Below are positions 25,701 to 33,646 of a stretch of DNA of 64,000 nt, in pieces. This DNA is from Tunturibacter psychrotolerans. Lineage in GTDB: Bacteria; Acidobacteriota; Terriglobia; Terriglobales; Acidobacteriaceae. Location of the stretch: positions 2,666,001 through 2,730,000 of the forward strand of contig NZ_CP132942.1 in the NCBI RefSeq assembly GCF_040359615.1. The letters run 5' to 3'. A model generated the notes under the pieces. That model was not told the DNA's origin. It made no database searches and saw only the letters and a list, made by a program, of their open reading frames with translations. Position 1 is the first letter of the stretch, and each line of letters begins with the position of its first letter. Position numbers and translations under genes: made by a program.

Positions 25701-27857
25701 GGCTTTGACGGTCTGGCGGCGGAGGTAAAGGCGAATCCGAAGCAGTTTGTAAACACGGATATGTTTTTGAACGTGATCGAGACAGAAGATGATCTCAAGT
25801 TCGATTGCGACTTCAACACTGACCTTTTTGACGAAGAGACCGTTCGTCGCTGGATGCACCAATATGCCATTCTGCTGCACAGTGTCGTGCGAGATGCGAC
25901 GGTGCGGGTGGATGAGCTGCAGTTGCTGGACAAGGAAGACCGGTTGGAGATAGTAGAGGGCTGGAACCGGACTGAGGTGGAGTTCGGTCGCGAGTTTATT
26001 CCGATCCACCGGTACGCGGAGATGCGAACCAAGGAACAAGCGGACGAAGTCGTCGTCGAATGCGGCGCGAAGAGATGGACGGGAAGAGAACTGGATCAGT
26101 ATGCGAATCGTGTCGCTCACAGACTACAACGCGAGGGGCTGAAGGCAGGACACCTGGTTGGGCTCTGCGTGGAGCGATCGGTGGAGATGTTGGGGGCGCT
26201 GCTTGGGGTGCTGAAGGCCGGAGGCGCCTATGTGCCACTCGATCCGCGGCATCCGAAAGAGCGGCTGGAGATGGTGCTCGATGACGCTGGCGCTCCGCTG
26301 CTGGTGGTGGGTAGTTCGTTCGCATCGGCGCAGCCCGCATTTAGAACGACTGCAAAGATTGTGGTGTTGGACGCAAAGATAGCGGAGGAGAGCGACTCGT
26401 CGCCGCAATTGTCGACTGCCGCAGATTCGCTGGCGTATGTGATTTACACCTCTGGTACGACGGGAAGGCCGAAGGGCGTCGCCATTGAGCACAGCGCACT
26501 GATGAACCTGTTGCGATCGATGGAGCGTGAGCCTGGGTTGAGTCGGGCGGATGTCCTGGTGGCGGTGACGACTCTTGCCTTTGATATTGCAGGATTGGAG
26601 CTGCTGCTGCCGTTGTTGACGGGAGCGCGGCTGGTGATTGCGAACGAAGAGCGGGTTGCGGATGGCTACCTGTTGTTGCAACTGTTGCAGAGTAGTAAAG
26701 CGACCGTACTGCAGGCCACTCCCGGCACATGGAGAATGTTGATCGATGCAGGCTGGAGCCGCGAGCTTCCGTTGAAGGTATTATGCGGTGGTGAAGCGCT
26801 GCCGCGGGATTTAGCGGATCAACTGGTGGAGAGAAGTGATCAGGTGTGGAACGTCTATGGGCCGACTGAAACGACGATCTGGTCGTCTGCTACGCGCGTT
26901 ACAGCTGGTACGGGGCCGCTGCTGATCGGACCGCCAATAGCGAATACGCAGTTTTATGTGCTCGATCATCGTTTGCAGCCCGTGCCTGTGGGAGTTGTGG
27001 GGGAGCTTTACATCGGAGGTATGGGGCTGGCGCGTGGATATTGGAAGCGCCCTGATCTAACGGCCGAACGTTTCCTGGCTAACCCATTTGCGCAGGGTCG
27101 TATGTATAAGACGGGGGACCTTGGTCGCTGGCATATCGATGCACAAGGACAGGGAAGGGTTGAGTTGCTCGGCCGCACAGACTTCCAAGTGAAGATTCGC
27201 GGCTATAGAATCGAGTTGGGGGAGATTGAGGTTGCCTTGAACAGGCACCCTGCAGTCCGCGAGGCTGTCGTCGTTGCTCACACGAGCAAGGGCGCGGGGA
27301 CGGCAATCACTCGGTTGGTGGCTTATGTCGATGCGGGCAATTCCGCAGAGCACGCCTCTGCGCTTACAGCAGATCTGCTCACGATGCTCGCTGGCTCGCT
27401 GCCCGAGTACATGATTCCTGCTACGATTCTGCCGCTGCCACAACTTCCCCGATCTCCGAATGGAAAGATAGACCGCAAGACTTTGCCGGATGCAGAGACC
27501 TTTCTCAAGGCAGGTCTTCACTTCGCGCAACGACCGTTCGCTGCCGCCACAACGCCGGAACAAAAAAAGCTTGCTGAGATTTGGGCCGAGGTGTTGATGC
27601 TCGATCGCGTTAGCATCACAGATAGTATCTTTGAGCTGGGTGCGGACTCTTTGCTCATCTTCCGAATCGCCGCACGCTCTCAGAAGGAAGGTTTGAACGT
27701 AACGGCAGCGCAGATATTCAAATATCGGACGATTTTGGCGTTGTCCGATGGATTGGGACCACATGTGGTGACGAATTCCAACATGATTAAGGTAGCGCCG
27801 CGTATTGCTGTCGCTCCACGGAAGAGCTATCGCGGTGAAGGTGGGACGCGCGGATGA
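19764..27857 (+). CDS. Hybrid PKS-NRPS, KS-AT-ACP-aminotransferase-C-A(Gly)-PCP
   Basis: A 2697-residue megasynthase. Domains: KS (about 20-450, C199 in SACATSL, His in EAHGTATP and NVGHLDAA); AT (about 550-840, S645 in GHSIGE, HAFH at 741-744, so malonyl-specific); ACP (S982 in LGLDSL); class III PLP aminotransferase (about 1170-1590, Lys1427 in YGKVIGGG); condensation (about 1620-2050, HHIVLDGW at 1756-1763); adenylation (about 2070-2560); PCP (S2629 in LGADSL). The A-domain code reads D-I-L-Q-L-G-V-I-W-K, close to the glycine codes I know. There is no KR, DH or ER, so the beta-keto group should go straight to the aminotransferase, as in MycA, ItuA and McyE. Coupled by ATGA overlaps on both sides. 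Confidence 0.95.
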   Translation: MNELNDQTRVTGQNGGEEQLLDCVAIIGMSGRFPGASDVEAFWQNVAAGKVTISHFSASELEARNSAGLESGPDYVAARGVLENPGMFDAEFFGISPRDAESMDPQHRIFLETCWNALEDAGYDQSTYAGQIGLFGGCSLNTYLLANLCHDRAFIDEVTGSYQVGEFRSFMGNDKDFLTTRVAYKLNLRGPCISVASACATSLVAIAQASQSLLNYQCDMALAGGVSVTFPQKRGHLYSEGSIGSKDGFCQPFDAAATGTVFSHGVGVILLKRLEDAIADRDHITAVIRGFGVNNDGSMKAGYMAPGVDGQSGVIAAAQAMAGVDAGSITYIEAHGTATPLGDPIEVAALTKAFRLSTDASGFCAIGTAKANVGHLDAAAGVAGVIKTALSLSKATLPPLAKFEMPNPNIDFENSPFYVNRELSPWRSDGPRRAGVSAFGVGGVNAHVVLEEAPAPSSSIPSLRSAQLLCVSARSQSALKVASENLARYITEHPEVPLEDVAYTLAVGRKPFDHRAAFVCTGVEDAVAKLSSANPQSNRVVPAKRLEVAFLFPGQGSQFAGMGSSLYESEPLYRREVDECSEILRPLLGLDLREILFPADISSQEAAERIQQTQFAQTGIFVTEFAMARLWQSWGIEPRTSAGHSIGEYVAAELAGVMSREDALKLVSIRGRMMQEMPRGGMVGVRLSEAELQPYLSADISIAALNAPKLSVLAGPLEAVEEVEKRLTSDGALFRRLRTSHAFHSSMMDPMLAGFEAEVAKITLHRPARPYVSSFTGTWIEPKQAASPRFWADQVRNPVRFADALKTLMSTPQILLEVGPGNTLGTLARQQPNSNAAVIVSSLSQRDEKSPVETGSIQEALGQLWLAGATPDWTKVYAQEQRRRVSLPTYPFERKLYWVDPPAHTSNSQIDERPIVVRAEKLDAQRAGEDAPDASEPLKEEPMQERKLRLQPIVSEVFTQLSGIEVTPDQVEHQFLELGLDSLFLTQATQGIQKKFGVKLTFRQIMEQYSTIASLAGYLDSVLPPDAFPAAAQVQAAPVQASTSPVGFSVPAANFGNSGSSMPAGSPAERLFSEQMAMMSKVFEQQMAALRATTGLPAVAAAPTPTATPATAPVSSAASTSVAPSSTGDAAEVKHGSYRPLQPRVQQDLDSDQQEYLDALLAKYQKKTPGSKRLTDKARVHLADPRAVAGFRPQWKEMVYPLVTERAKGSRIWDVDGNEYIDIVNGYGAIMFGHSPQFVLDAVHKQIEEGVAIGPQSPLAGEVAAQICELTGNERVTFCNTGSEAVMAAIRVARTVTGRDRIVYFAGDYHGTFDEVLVRNTPRGTVPLAPGIPLANTGNVVVLEYGSDASLDYIRKNASDIAAVLIEPVQTRNPGLQPIAFVKTVREITEQAEIALIIDEVVTGFRLAPGGVQEVFGVRADLATYGKVIGGGYPIGVLSGKAQYMDALDGGAWQYGDASIPEVGVTFFAGTFVRHPQALAAARAVLNHLKAAGPQLQLDLNRKTAELATRLDNFFVEHGVPSRIHHFASWFYFTFHGDARLGSLLYYAMREKGVHIQEGYPCFLTTAHSDEDLERVEAVFRETVEEMQRSNALPSHGEQHVPTATAHVVAMHPAALKETQAQVPITEAQREIYFAAALGDEMNCAFNESVTLRLRGNVDEKELQRAVESGFARHDALRSRISEDGESILIASAFAGEIKNVDLLASFATAESRERALQEAIEREGKTPFSLTEGPLARATIFRIAADEAVLLFTGHHIVLDGWSVNQLFEEISKFYNAKKSAPELLPLLPFSSYAIEEQTRHKAGEFADNEAYWVNKFSGLAPVLDLPTDRSRAMNKTYHGATLKGSLGTALYADLKGASARLGCTLYVTLLSGFQLLLHRLTRQQEVVVGISTAGQALYQNASLVGHCVHFLPMLSQLTEEETVKSHLAATRNALFDAFDHQEFTYGSLLQKLSIPRDAARLPLIEVQFNLEKIGARIGFDGLAAEVKANPKQFVNTDMFLNVIETEDDLKFDCDFNTDLFDEETVRRWMHQYAILLHSVVRDATVRVDELQLLDKEDRLEIVEGWNRTEVEFGREFIPIHRYAEMRTKEQADEVVVECGAKRWTGRELDQYANRVAHRLQREGLKAGHLVGLCVERSVEMLGALLGVLKAGGAYVPLDPRHPKERLEMVLDDAGAPLLVVGSSFASAQPAFRTTAKIVVLDAKIAEESDSSPQLSTAADSLAYVIYTSGTTGRPKGVAIEHSALMNLLRSMEREPGLSRADVLVAVTTLAFDIAGLELLLPLLTGARLVIANEERVADGYLLLQLLQSSKATVLQATPGTWRMLIDAGWSRELPLKVLCGGEALPRDLADQLVERSDQVWNVYGPTETTIWSSATRVTAGTGPLLIGPPIANTQFYVLDHRLQPVPVGVVGELYIGGMGLARGYWKRPDLTAERFLANPFAQGRMYKTGDLGRWHIDAQGQGRVELLGRTDFQVKIRGYRIELGEIEVALNRHPAVREAVVVAHTSKGAGTAITRLVAYVDAGNSAEHASALTADLLTMLAGSLPEYMIPATILPLPQLPRSPNGKIDRKTLPDAETFLKAGLHFAQRPFAAATTPEQKKLAEIWAEVLMLDRVSITDSIFELGADSLLIFRIAARSQKEGLNVTAAQIFKYRTILALSDGLGPHVVTNSNMIKVAPRIAVAPRKSYRGEGGTRG

Positions 27858-30472
27858 AGCAACAATCTCAAGCGGCGACGGGGGGCACTACGAACACTCC
27901 AGAGGAAATGCCCGTCGTAGCCTCGATGGTGCCGCCGGCGGACGAAGTGTACGTGATGGCCGCCACGCAGGGACAGATTCGCTTCTGGTCTTTGGACCAG
28001 ATGCATCCCGGGAACCCCGCGCTCAATATGCCGCTGATGTGGCAGTGCCGGGGCGAATTGAATGTAGATTTGCTGGCCAAGGCTTTTACTCTGGCGGTGC
28101 GCCGGCACGAGATGCTGCGAACGACCTTCGCGATGGTGGATGGAAAACTTTCGCAGATCATCGGAGGGCCTTACAGCGTTGCGTTACCTGTTAAAAACCT
28201 GCAGCACATACCTGATGCAGCTAACTCACCGGAGGTGGGGAAACTAATTCGCGAACATGCGGCCTATCGCATGGATCTGCATAGCGGACCGCTTCTCGTA
28301 CTTAAACTTCTGAAGTTCGCTCCACAGCATCATCTGTTATTAGTCACGATGCATCACATCATCTGTGATGGCATCTCTCTTGGCATACTTTTGCGCGATA
28401 TTGCCGTCTTCTATGAAGCTTTGATGGAAGAGAAGGAAGCTGTTCTGCCGGAGTTGCCCATCCAGTTTGCTGACTTTGCTGTATGGCAAGAGGAGTGGCG
28501 AAAAAGCGAGGCAGCAGAAACGTCGCTCAACTTCTGGCGCAAGACACTCGGGACAAACTTTGGGCGTATCGAGCTTCCGCATGATGCTACTCCTGAGGGA
28601 GTGCGAGATACTCTGACAGATTCCGAGTCAGGAGATATCGAGACGTTTCTTATCTCCCCTGAGCTCACCGCGCGAGCTCATGAGTTTTGCAAAGATCAAA
28701 ATGTGACGCTGAATATTCTATTGTTCAGCATATTTTGCGCTCTTCTTCACCGGGTAACTGGCCAGCGGGACATTGTCGTTGGGTCTCCATGTGCGAACAG
28801 GAACGAGGACACCGAAGAGCTGATCGGTCTCTTCATGAATATCCAAGTGCTTCGTGTCGGGATCGAGGCCCATGAGACCTTTCGATCTTTGCTTACGAAG
28901 GTGCAGGATTGGACCCTTGGCGCTTACGAAAATCAGGAGCTCCCATTCGAGGAGCTGATCTACGATTCTCATTTTTCTTACGACAATACTTCGTTCGAAA
29001 TTCCAATCTTCTTTCTCTACCAAAAGTCTTTCATGGTGATTCAGCGCGTTGCCGGGCTTGAAATTACGCCACTGCGATCGATGAGTCCTGGTGCTGTTTT
29101 CGAGTGGATGTTCGCCATCGTCGACCGGCCGGAGGAAGGGCCGCGGCTGCAACTTGAATACAACCCAAACTACTTTCGTCCGAAAACTATTCAACGTTAT
29201 CTGATGAGTTTCATCGCGTTACTAGAGTCTGCCGTCCGAGACTCGTCAACACATTTGGAGAAGATGGCTCCGTCAGACGATTTTCTTCCCGCGACACTTC
29301 CTGATATCCGGAGCCGAATTGTAACTCGCAGAAACGCGCAGCCGTTCCAAGAAAAGCAATTCGATGGTGGCGCCGAAATCATGGAGAAGCTGGAAGACCA
29401 GGTTGCGACCATCAGCGACCCGATCGAGGTTCAGCTGCTCGAGCTTTGGCGCTCAATGCTGGGTGTCGAAAGCATCTCCGCGGAAACCAATGTATTTACG
29501 CTTGGAGTAAGTTCGCTCTCAATTCTTCGGCTCGTCACCAGGATGAACAGCCTGTATTCCATGGGTTTCGGCCTCGCCAGCCTAATCTCTGCACCGACGA
29601 TTAAGATGGTCGCGGAGTTGGTACGCAAACGTTACGCGCCTAACACGGTGACGTCGCTCGTGCCGATCCAACCCGTGGGCACGAAGCGCCCTCTCTATAT
29701 TGTCCATGGTGCTGGAGGAAATGTAGTCAACTTCTATGGCCTCACGACAAGAATTGGCGCAGATCTACCAGTCTATGGAGTGCAGGCACAGGCGCTTGAG
29801 GTGGACCAGCCAGCGCTGCTGCGCCTCGAGGATATGGCCGCGCACTACCTGATGGAGATTCGACGAGTTCAGCCAAAGGGCCCCTATCACTTGCTCGGCT
29901 ATTCCTTTGGCGGAATTGTAGTACTCGAGATGGCCCACCAATTACTCGCTGCGGGCGAAGCGGTTGGCCTGTTGGGCATGCTGGACACGAGAGCGAGGGA
30001 CTACATCGAAGATCGGCCGACAGAATCATCCTCGAACAATGGGCGCGGGAGCCAACATGGCGCTCTTGCAGGATTTTTTCGCAGCCACCTCGGCCATGGG
30101 AGCGCAAAAGGATGGTGGGAGTTTTTTGTCAAAGACCTCCAGGAACGCAGAGTTCGTTACACAATTACGCTTGCTGCACGAATGTTCTCTACGTTGCCAG
30201 CCTTCCTGAAGAATACGCATGAAATCAACGCTGTCGCTGCGCGAAACTATAAGGTGAAACCGCTTTCACGCCGGCTGACTCTTTTTCGGGCCGCGAATCA
30301 GGCAGATAGCAGCATTCCCTCCGACAATGGCTGGTCGCCGATCTTCAAAGAGGGAGTCGAAATTCACGAAGTTCCCGGAGATCACTGGCAAGTTTTGTCT
30401 GGTCCGGGAATCGACGTGCTCGCGAAGGCGATTCATGGATGCCTCAGGCGATTTGATGAACCGACAGGGTAA
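27854..30472 (+). CDS. NRPS terminal protein, C-PCP-TE without A domain
   Basis: An 872-residue protein: condensation domain (about 35-470, HHIICDG with H167, H168 and D172), carrier domain (about 515-585, S554 in LGVSSLS) and a type I thioesterase (about 610-870, nucleophile S684 in GYSFGG, oxyanion region VHGAGGN). Only about 50 residues separate C from PCP, so an adenylation domain is absent. The PCP must be loaded in trans (the Thr-specific A-PCP protein is the only candidate seen), or the C domain passes the chain on or condenses it with a free amine. TE then releases or cyclises it. It is the last gene of the plus-strand operon and ends 21 bases from the convergent hydrolase gene. Confidence 0.93.
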   Translation: MKQQSQAATGGTTNTPEEMPVVASMVPPADEVYVMAATQGQIRFWSLDQMHPGNPALNMPLMWQCRGELNVDLLAKAFTLAVRRHEMLRTTFAMVDGKLSQIIGGPYSVALPVKNLQHIPDAANSPEVGKLIREHAAYRMDLHSGPLLVLKLLKFAPQHHLLLVTMHHIICDGISLGILLRDIAVFYEALMEEKEAVLPELPIQFADFAVWQEEWRKSEAAETSLNFWRKTLGTNFGRIELPHDATPEGVRDTLTDSESGDIETFLISPELTARAHEFCKDQNVTLNILLFSIFCALLHRVTGQRDIVVGSPCANRNEDTEELIGLFMNIQVLRVGIEAHETFRSLLTKVQDWTLGAYENQELPFEELIYDSHFSYDNTSFEIPIFFLYQKSFMVIQRVAGLEITPLRSMSPGAVFEWMFAIVDRPEEGPRLQLEYNPNYFRPKTIQRYLMSFIALLESAVRDSSTHLEKMAPSDDFLPATLPDIRSRIVTRRNAQPFQEKQFDGGAEIMEKLEDQVATISDPIEVQLLELWRSMLGVESISAETNVFTLGVSSLSILRLVTRMNSLYSMGFGLASLISAPTIKMVAELVRKRYAPNTVTSLVPIQPVGTKRPLYIVHGAGGNVVNFYGLTTRIGADLPVYGVQAQALEVDQPALLRLEDMAAHYLMEIRRVQPKGPYHLLGYSFGGIVVLEMAHQLLAAGEAVGLLGMLDTRARDYIEDRPTESSSNNGRGSQHGALAGFFRSHLGHGSAKGWWEFFVKDLQERRVRYTITLAARMFSTLPAFLKNTHEINAVAARNYKVKPLSRRLTLFRAANQADSSIPSDNGWSPIFKEGVEIHEVPGDHWQVLSGPGIDVLAKAIHGCLRRFDEPTG

Positions 30473-30493
30473 CGTTTTATTCGTAAGAACGCT

Positions 30494-31948
30494 CTATCGA
30501 GGCAGGGGCGGCTTCAGGGTTTCAATCGACGCTGCCTTGGCTTCTGAGCTCCAGTACTCTATCTGGACCTCTTGAAACGGACTCGGTGTTCCTGACTGTA
30601 GCAGGGAAGGGTTTGCGCCTCGAATTGTCTGATCGAAGAATGCAAGGACATACGCGCGAACGATGGTTTCTATCCGCGCCGGCGAAATATGACCAGGCTG
30701 CGTCCATCTGCGCCACGGGCTGACCAGGGGATGATCTGTGAAGTCCATGTGTGAGGTATTGCTGATGGACACCTTGTATCCACCAAATTGTCTGAGGCTT
30801 GCATCGACCTCGTTGCGATCGGTTGTATCCAGTTCGGCCTCGGCTCCCATGGCGTTTGGATCCTGCTGCTCAGTGCTAGTTGTTATTCCGTAGAGAAACA
30901 TGGCGGGCTGGCTTGCCGCACGCTGCCGGATATCTCCGAATGTCCAGCCATCCATATTCAGTGCAGATTGAATTCGAGGATCTACGGAGCACAACTGCAC
31001 GGCGGCTGCACCACCGAAGGAATGGCCGAGAGCGCCGGCTCGGTGTGTATCGAGTCGACCATACCATGGACTCTTTTGGTCGAGGTCGTCGCTTTGCAGC
31101 GTGTTCAGGACAAAGATCTCGTCTGCTACCCATTTACTGAGCTCTTTGTTCCAAATTGCTGTGATGTCGCTTGCCGAATGCAGGTTCGGGTCGATTGCGT
31201 CGCCACCATTGATGTCGTTGATGACACGATCTCCAGGCAGCACGACACGACTTGCGTTGTAGGTATGGTCAATCGAAGCGACGACATAACCGTGGCTTGC
31301 GAGATCCTCGGTAAGAAACGTATTCTGGGTGCGCCTTCCTCCCCATGCGTGGTTGAAGAGCAGGACCGGAAATGGACCGCCCTGAGTCGCCACGGGAGCA
31401 TCCTCTCTGGAGTTTGTCCAGAGGACGCTGCGATAGGACGTAGCTGGAATTGTTTCTGACAATCTCTCGTAGGCGGCGAGATGATTGTTCGAGGGATCAG
31501 CCGGGTACCATATCTGCACCATGAGTTCCCTGGATGTTCCGGGCTTCTCTGCTTTGTCTTCAGTGCGACTGGAATCCTTTAGATAAACGATTCGTGTTCC
31601 TATCGGATACGTTCCCGTTGGTTTGGGCAGAGAGAACATGGGCACGATTAGGAGCATTCCAAACGTAGCAATTGAAAGCACCGCGACGGCGACGGCGACA
31701 GGTTTGTTCATCGCGGCATAGCGCGAAGTTCGACGAGACACAGGTATCAGTTGCCAGGCAACCAGCAGGATGAGTCCTGCCAGGACAGGGAACATCTGCC
31801 AGTGTGTTCCCTCATGAATTACGTGCCAGAAAGCGACCAGGACTGCGAGAGTTGTAAGAGGTCTCGACCAACCGGGGAACGATTTTGTCATCTGTGCTAT
31901 TGCGGCAGCAAGCAGGATCGCAATCAAAATAACTTCGAATAATCTCAT
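30494..31948 (-). CDS. Membrane-anchored alpha/beta hydrolase (PAF-acetylhydrolase-like)
   Basis: A 484-residue protein with three N-terminal hydrophobic helices (within residues 1-110) and a C-terminal alpha/beta-hydrolase domain resembling platelet-activating-factor acetylhydrolase: FPVLLFNHAWGG (oxyanion), DLASHGYVVASIDH, and nucleophile elbow GALGHSFGG, with NTSHMDFTDHP supplying a likely catalytic His. The ATG at 31948 starts the first helix; the open frame extends to 32281 but that part has no homology-like character. It converges on the NRPS operon and lies 89 bases downstream of the JmjC-type gene, so the two are probably co-transcribed. A role in deacylating or resisting the cluster product is possible but unproven. 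Confidence 0.8.
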   Translation of the reverse strand: MRLFEVILIAILLAAAIAQMTKSFPGWSRPLTTLAVLVAFWHVIHEGTHWQMFPVLAGLILLVAWQLIPVSRRTSRYAAMNKPVAVAVAVLSIATFGMLLIVPMFSLPKPTGTYPIGTRIVYLKDSSRTEDKAEKPGTSRELMVQIWYPADPSNNHLAAYERLSETIPATSYRSVLWTNSREDAPVATQGGPFPVLLFNHAWGGRRTQNTFLTEDLASHGYVVASIDHTYNASRVVLPGDRVINDINGGDAIDPNLHSASDITAIWNKELSKWVADEIFVLNTLQSDDLDQKSPWYGRLDTHRAGALGHSFGGAAAVQLCSVDPRIQSALNMDGWTFGDIRQRAASQPAMFLYGITTSTEQQDPNAMGAEAELDTTDRNEVDASLRQFGGYKVSISNTSHMDFTDHPLVSPWRRWTQPGHISPARIETIVRAYVLAFFDQTIRGANPSLLQSGTPSPFQEVQIEYWSSEAKAASIETLKPPLPR

Positions 31949-32037
31949 AGCATTTCGAGAACGCTCATCTGGCGACACGATGCAGCGGCTCGGATGACCT
32001 CTGAATGAACGTGAGTGCCGCCCGTCGCAGAATCTCC

Positions 32038-32955
32038 CTAAGAAGGTTTTCTCAAGGAAGCAAGCTTGTGCAAGGCGGCCTTCGCAGCAACCACGGCAAC
32101 CATGGAGTGAGATTTGAGGTAGTCGATCGACGGAGACTGGCCGGGCGGACGTGGAGTCAGACCGAGTCTTCGAAGTGCGTGATTTGCGCGATAGGTATTC
32201 GCCCGAAGAGTGTCTCGAAACTGAACGTTTACATTGAGCGAAACAGAGACGTTGTCGTCGTTCTCGACCCAGTGGGGACAATTTACTGGAATATGCACGC
32301 CGTTTCCGGGGCGCAATTTATAGGAAGTAGCCCGGGCTTGAAATTGCGGCTTGTAGACAGGCGCATTGTTATCCACTGTCCAAAAACGCTCAATCTCCTC
32401 TTCAGGAAGAACCTCGCGATCGGCGCGATCAAAGATGTGAATTGTCTTTGTACCCTTGATCTGGAGCAGGAAGCTGCATTCACGATCGATGTGATACGTT
32501 GCAACGCGTTTCGGAGAAGTGACGAAGATGAGAGCATCTTCGCGAAGAATTCGAGTCTGTAGATCACGGTCAATCTTCGATTTGATCTTTTCCCATCCAC
32601 TGCCGAGAAATATCTTGTATTTGGGATCCTTCTGGACGTCTTTGAACAGGAGCCAAGCCCCACAGGTCTCGATACGTTCCATGGTTTCGAGGACCGAAAA
32701 CTGCTTTGTGGGCATCTGATCCCATCGCTGGTCGACCCGGATGTCCTTACCAGCGTCGTAGTAGATGCCGTCTGGTCTGGTCTTTTTCGTTCGATCCGCC
32801 AACTCCATGAGTTCAGGGATCTGCAGGAGTGGATGTTCCGCCAGGCTATGCGTGATCTCGAAGTGTTCGCGATCGAAGCCACTGCTCATCCGATCACTAT
32901 CGGTTGTAATCCAGCACTCTTCGAGAAGGTCGTTCGAGATGGTTTGAGTCGACAT
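32038..32955 (-). CDS. Cupin-like JmjC-type Fe(II)/2-oxoglutarate oxygenase
   Basis: A 305-residue cupin_8/JmjC-like protein. The facial triad is suggested by H155 and D157 in TYHIDREC and a distal His in HIPVNCPHWVEN (H228, or H221), with GTKTIHIFD between them on the jelly-roll. Such enzymes hydroxylate amino acids or peptides and are common tailoring enzymes of NRPS clusters. The ATG at 32955 (MSTQTISN) has GGGAG about 11 bases upstream; a start at 32979 is possible. It may hydroxylate the product of the neighbouring assembly line or a carrier-bound residue. A cupin-like transcriptional or housekeeping role cannot be excluded. Confidence 0.75.
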   Translation of the reverse strand: MSTQTISNDLLEECWITTDSDRMSSGFDREHFEITHSLAEHPLLQIPELMELADRTKKTRPDGIYYDAGKDIRVDQRWDQMPTKQFSVLETMERIETCGAWLLFKDVQKDPKYKIFLGSGWEKIKSKIDRDLQTRILREDALIFVTSPKRVATYHIDRECSFLLQIKGTKTIHIFDRADREVLPEEEIERFWTVDNNAPVYKPQFQARATSYKLRPGNGVHIPVNCPHWVENDDNVSVSLNVNVQFRDTLRANTYRANHALRRLGLTPRPPGQSPSIDYLKSHSMVAVVAAKAALHKLASLRKPS

Positions 32956-33038
32956 AACTAGCACGTGCTCCCTAGCCAAAATTTCACGCAGAGTCTATTT
33001 CTCCAGACTTGCGCACACAATTAGAAATGCAAATACGG

Positions 33039-33055
33039 CTTAGTAACTTACTAAG
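33039..33055. promoter_or_regulatory. Operator-like dyad upstream of the JmjC gene
   Basis: A perfect 7-bp inverted repeat CTTAGTA-ACT-TACTAAG, centred about 92 bases before the JmjC-type start, in an otherwise AT-rich, gene-free stretch (32956-33392). The spacing suits a dimeric winged-helix repressor, but none is encoded nearby. The rest of the stretch shows nothing I can name. Confidence 0.45.
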
Positions 33056-33392
33056 GTACTTTTGCGAGAGTTCAACTTTTCGATCGAGGCTGTTGAGATC
33101 TCCGGGGTACAGGGTATAGCTTTTTCCCAAGAGAATCACTCAAAATCTTCAATTCTTGATTAGGTTTTGTTTCGGCGACAAGGAATTCGGAAAGTAATAC
33201 AGCTGGTGAAGTTCGATTGGCATTCAGTTTCGCAATGAGCCGTCCGCATAAGAACAAACCTTCGTACACGCCAAGTGATGTTCAATCCGAAGTGAAACGC
33301 TTTTTAGTTTGCGGTCACTATAAGGAGAGGGTCGATTTGGCTCTCTGACAGACGTGCGGTATGCAAAATTGAAAAAGGCAGGGGTTGGAATA

Positions 33393-33620
33393 ATGCGAAT
33401 TGAACAAAATCAGCTATTGTCCCTTTGGACCCTTGAGATTCCTCCAGGCTGCGACGAAGGCATGGTGCATGTGCGCACATTCCTGGAGGCAGCTGGCGAG
33501 TGTGTAAATAATCTTGGTCTCGGGCGGACTAGCGGAAATCTTGCTTCTCTTTTGATCGCTCACAGGGCGATGGTGGCTCACAGTGACAGGTGTAGACAAT
33601 GCACTGAAGCCCAGCTCTGA
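33393..33620 (+). CDS. Small hypothetical protein
   Basis: A possible 75-residue protein starting MRIEQNQLLSLWTLE, with an amphipathic middle and a C-terminal Cys pair (CRQC). ATG 33393 has AGGGG about 9 bases upstream, and a hairpin follows 12 bases after the stop. Codon choice is mixed, so it may be a spurious frame. No family recognised. Confidence 0.35.
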   Translation: MRIEQNQLLSLWTLEIPPGCDEGMVHVRTFLEAAGECVNNLGLGRTSGNLASLLIAHRAMVAHSDRCRQCTEAQL

Positions 33621-33632
33621 GAGCCTGCCATG

Positions 33633-33646
33633 CCCTCTATTGAGGG
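33633..33646 (+). terminator. Small hairpin, possible terminator
   Basis: CCCTC-TATT-GAGGG with TTTT starting 5 bases later, just after the small frame ending at 33620. The stem is short, so this is tentative. Confidence 0.4.
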
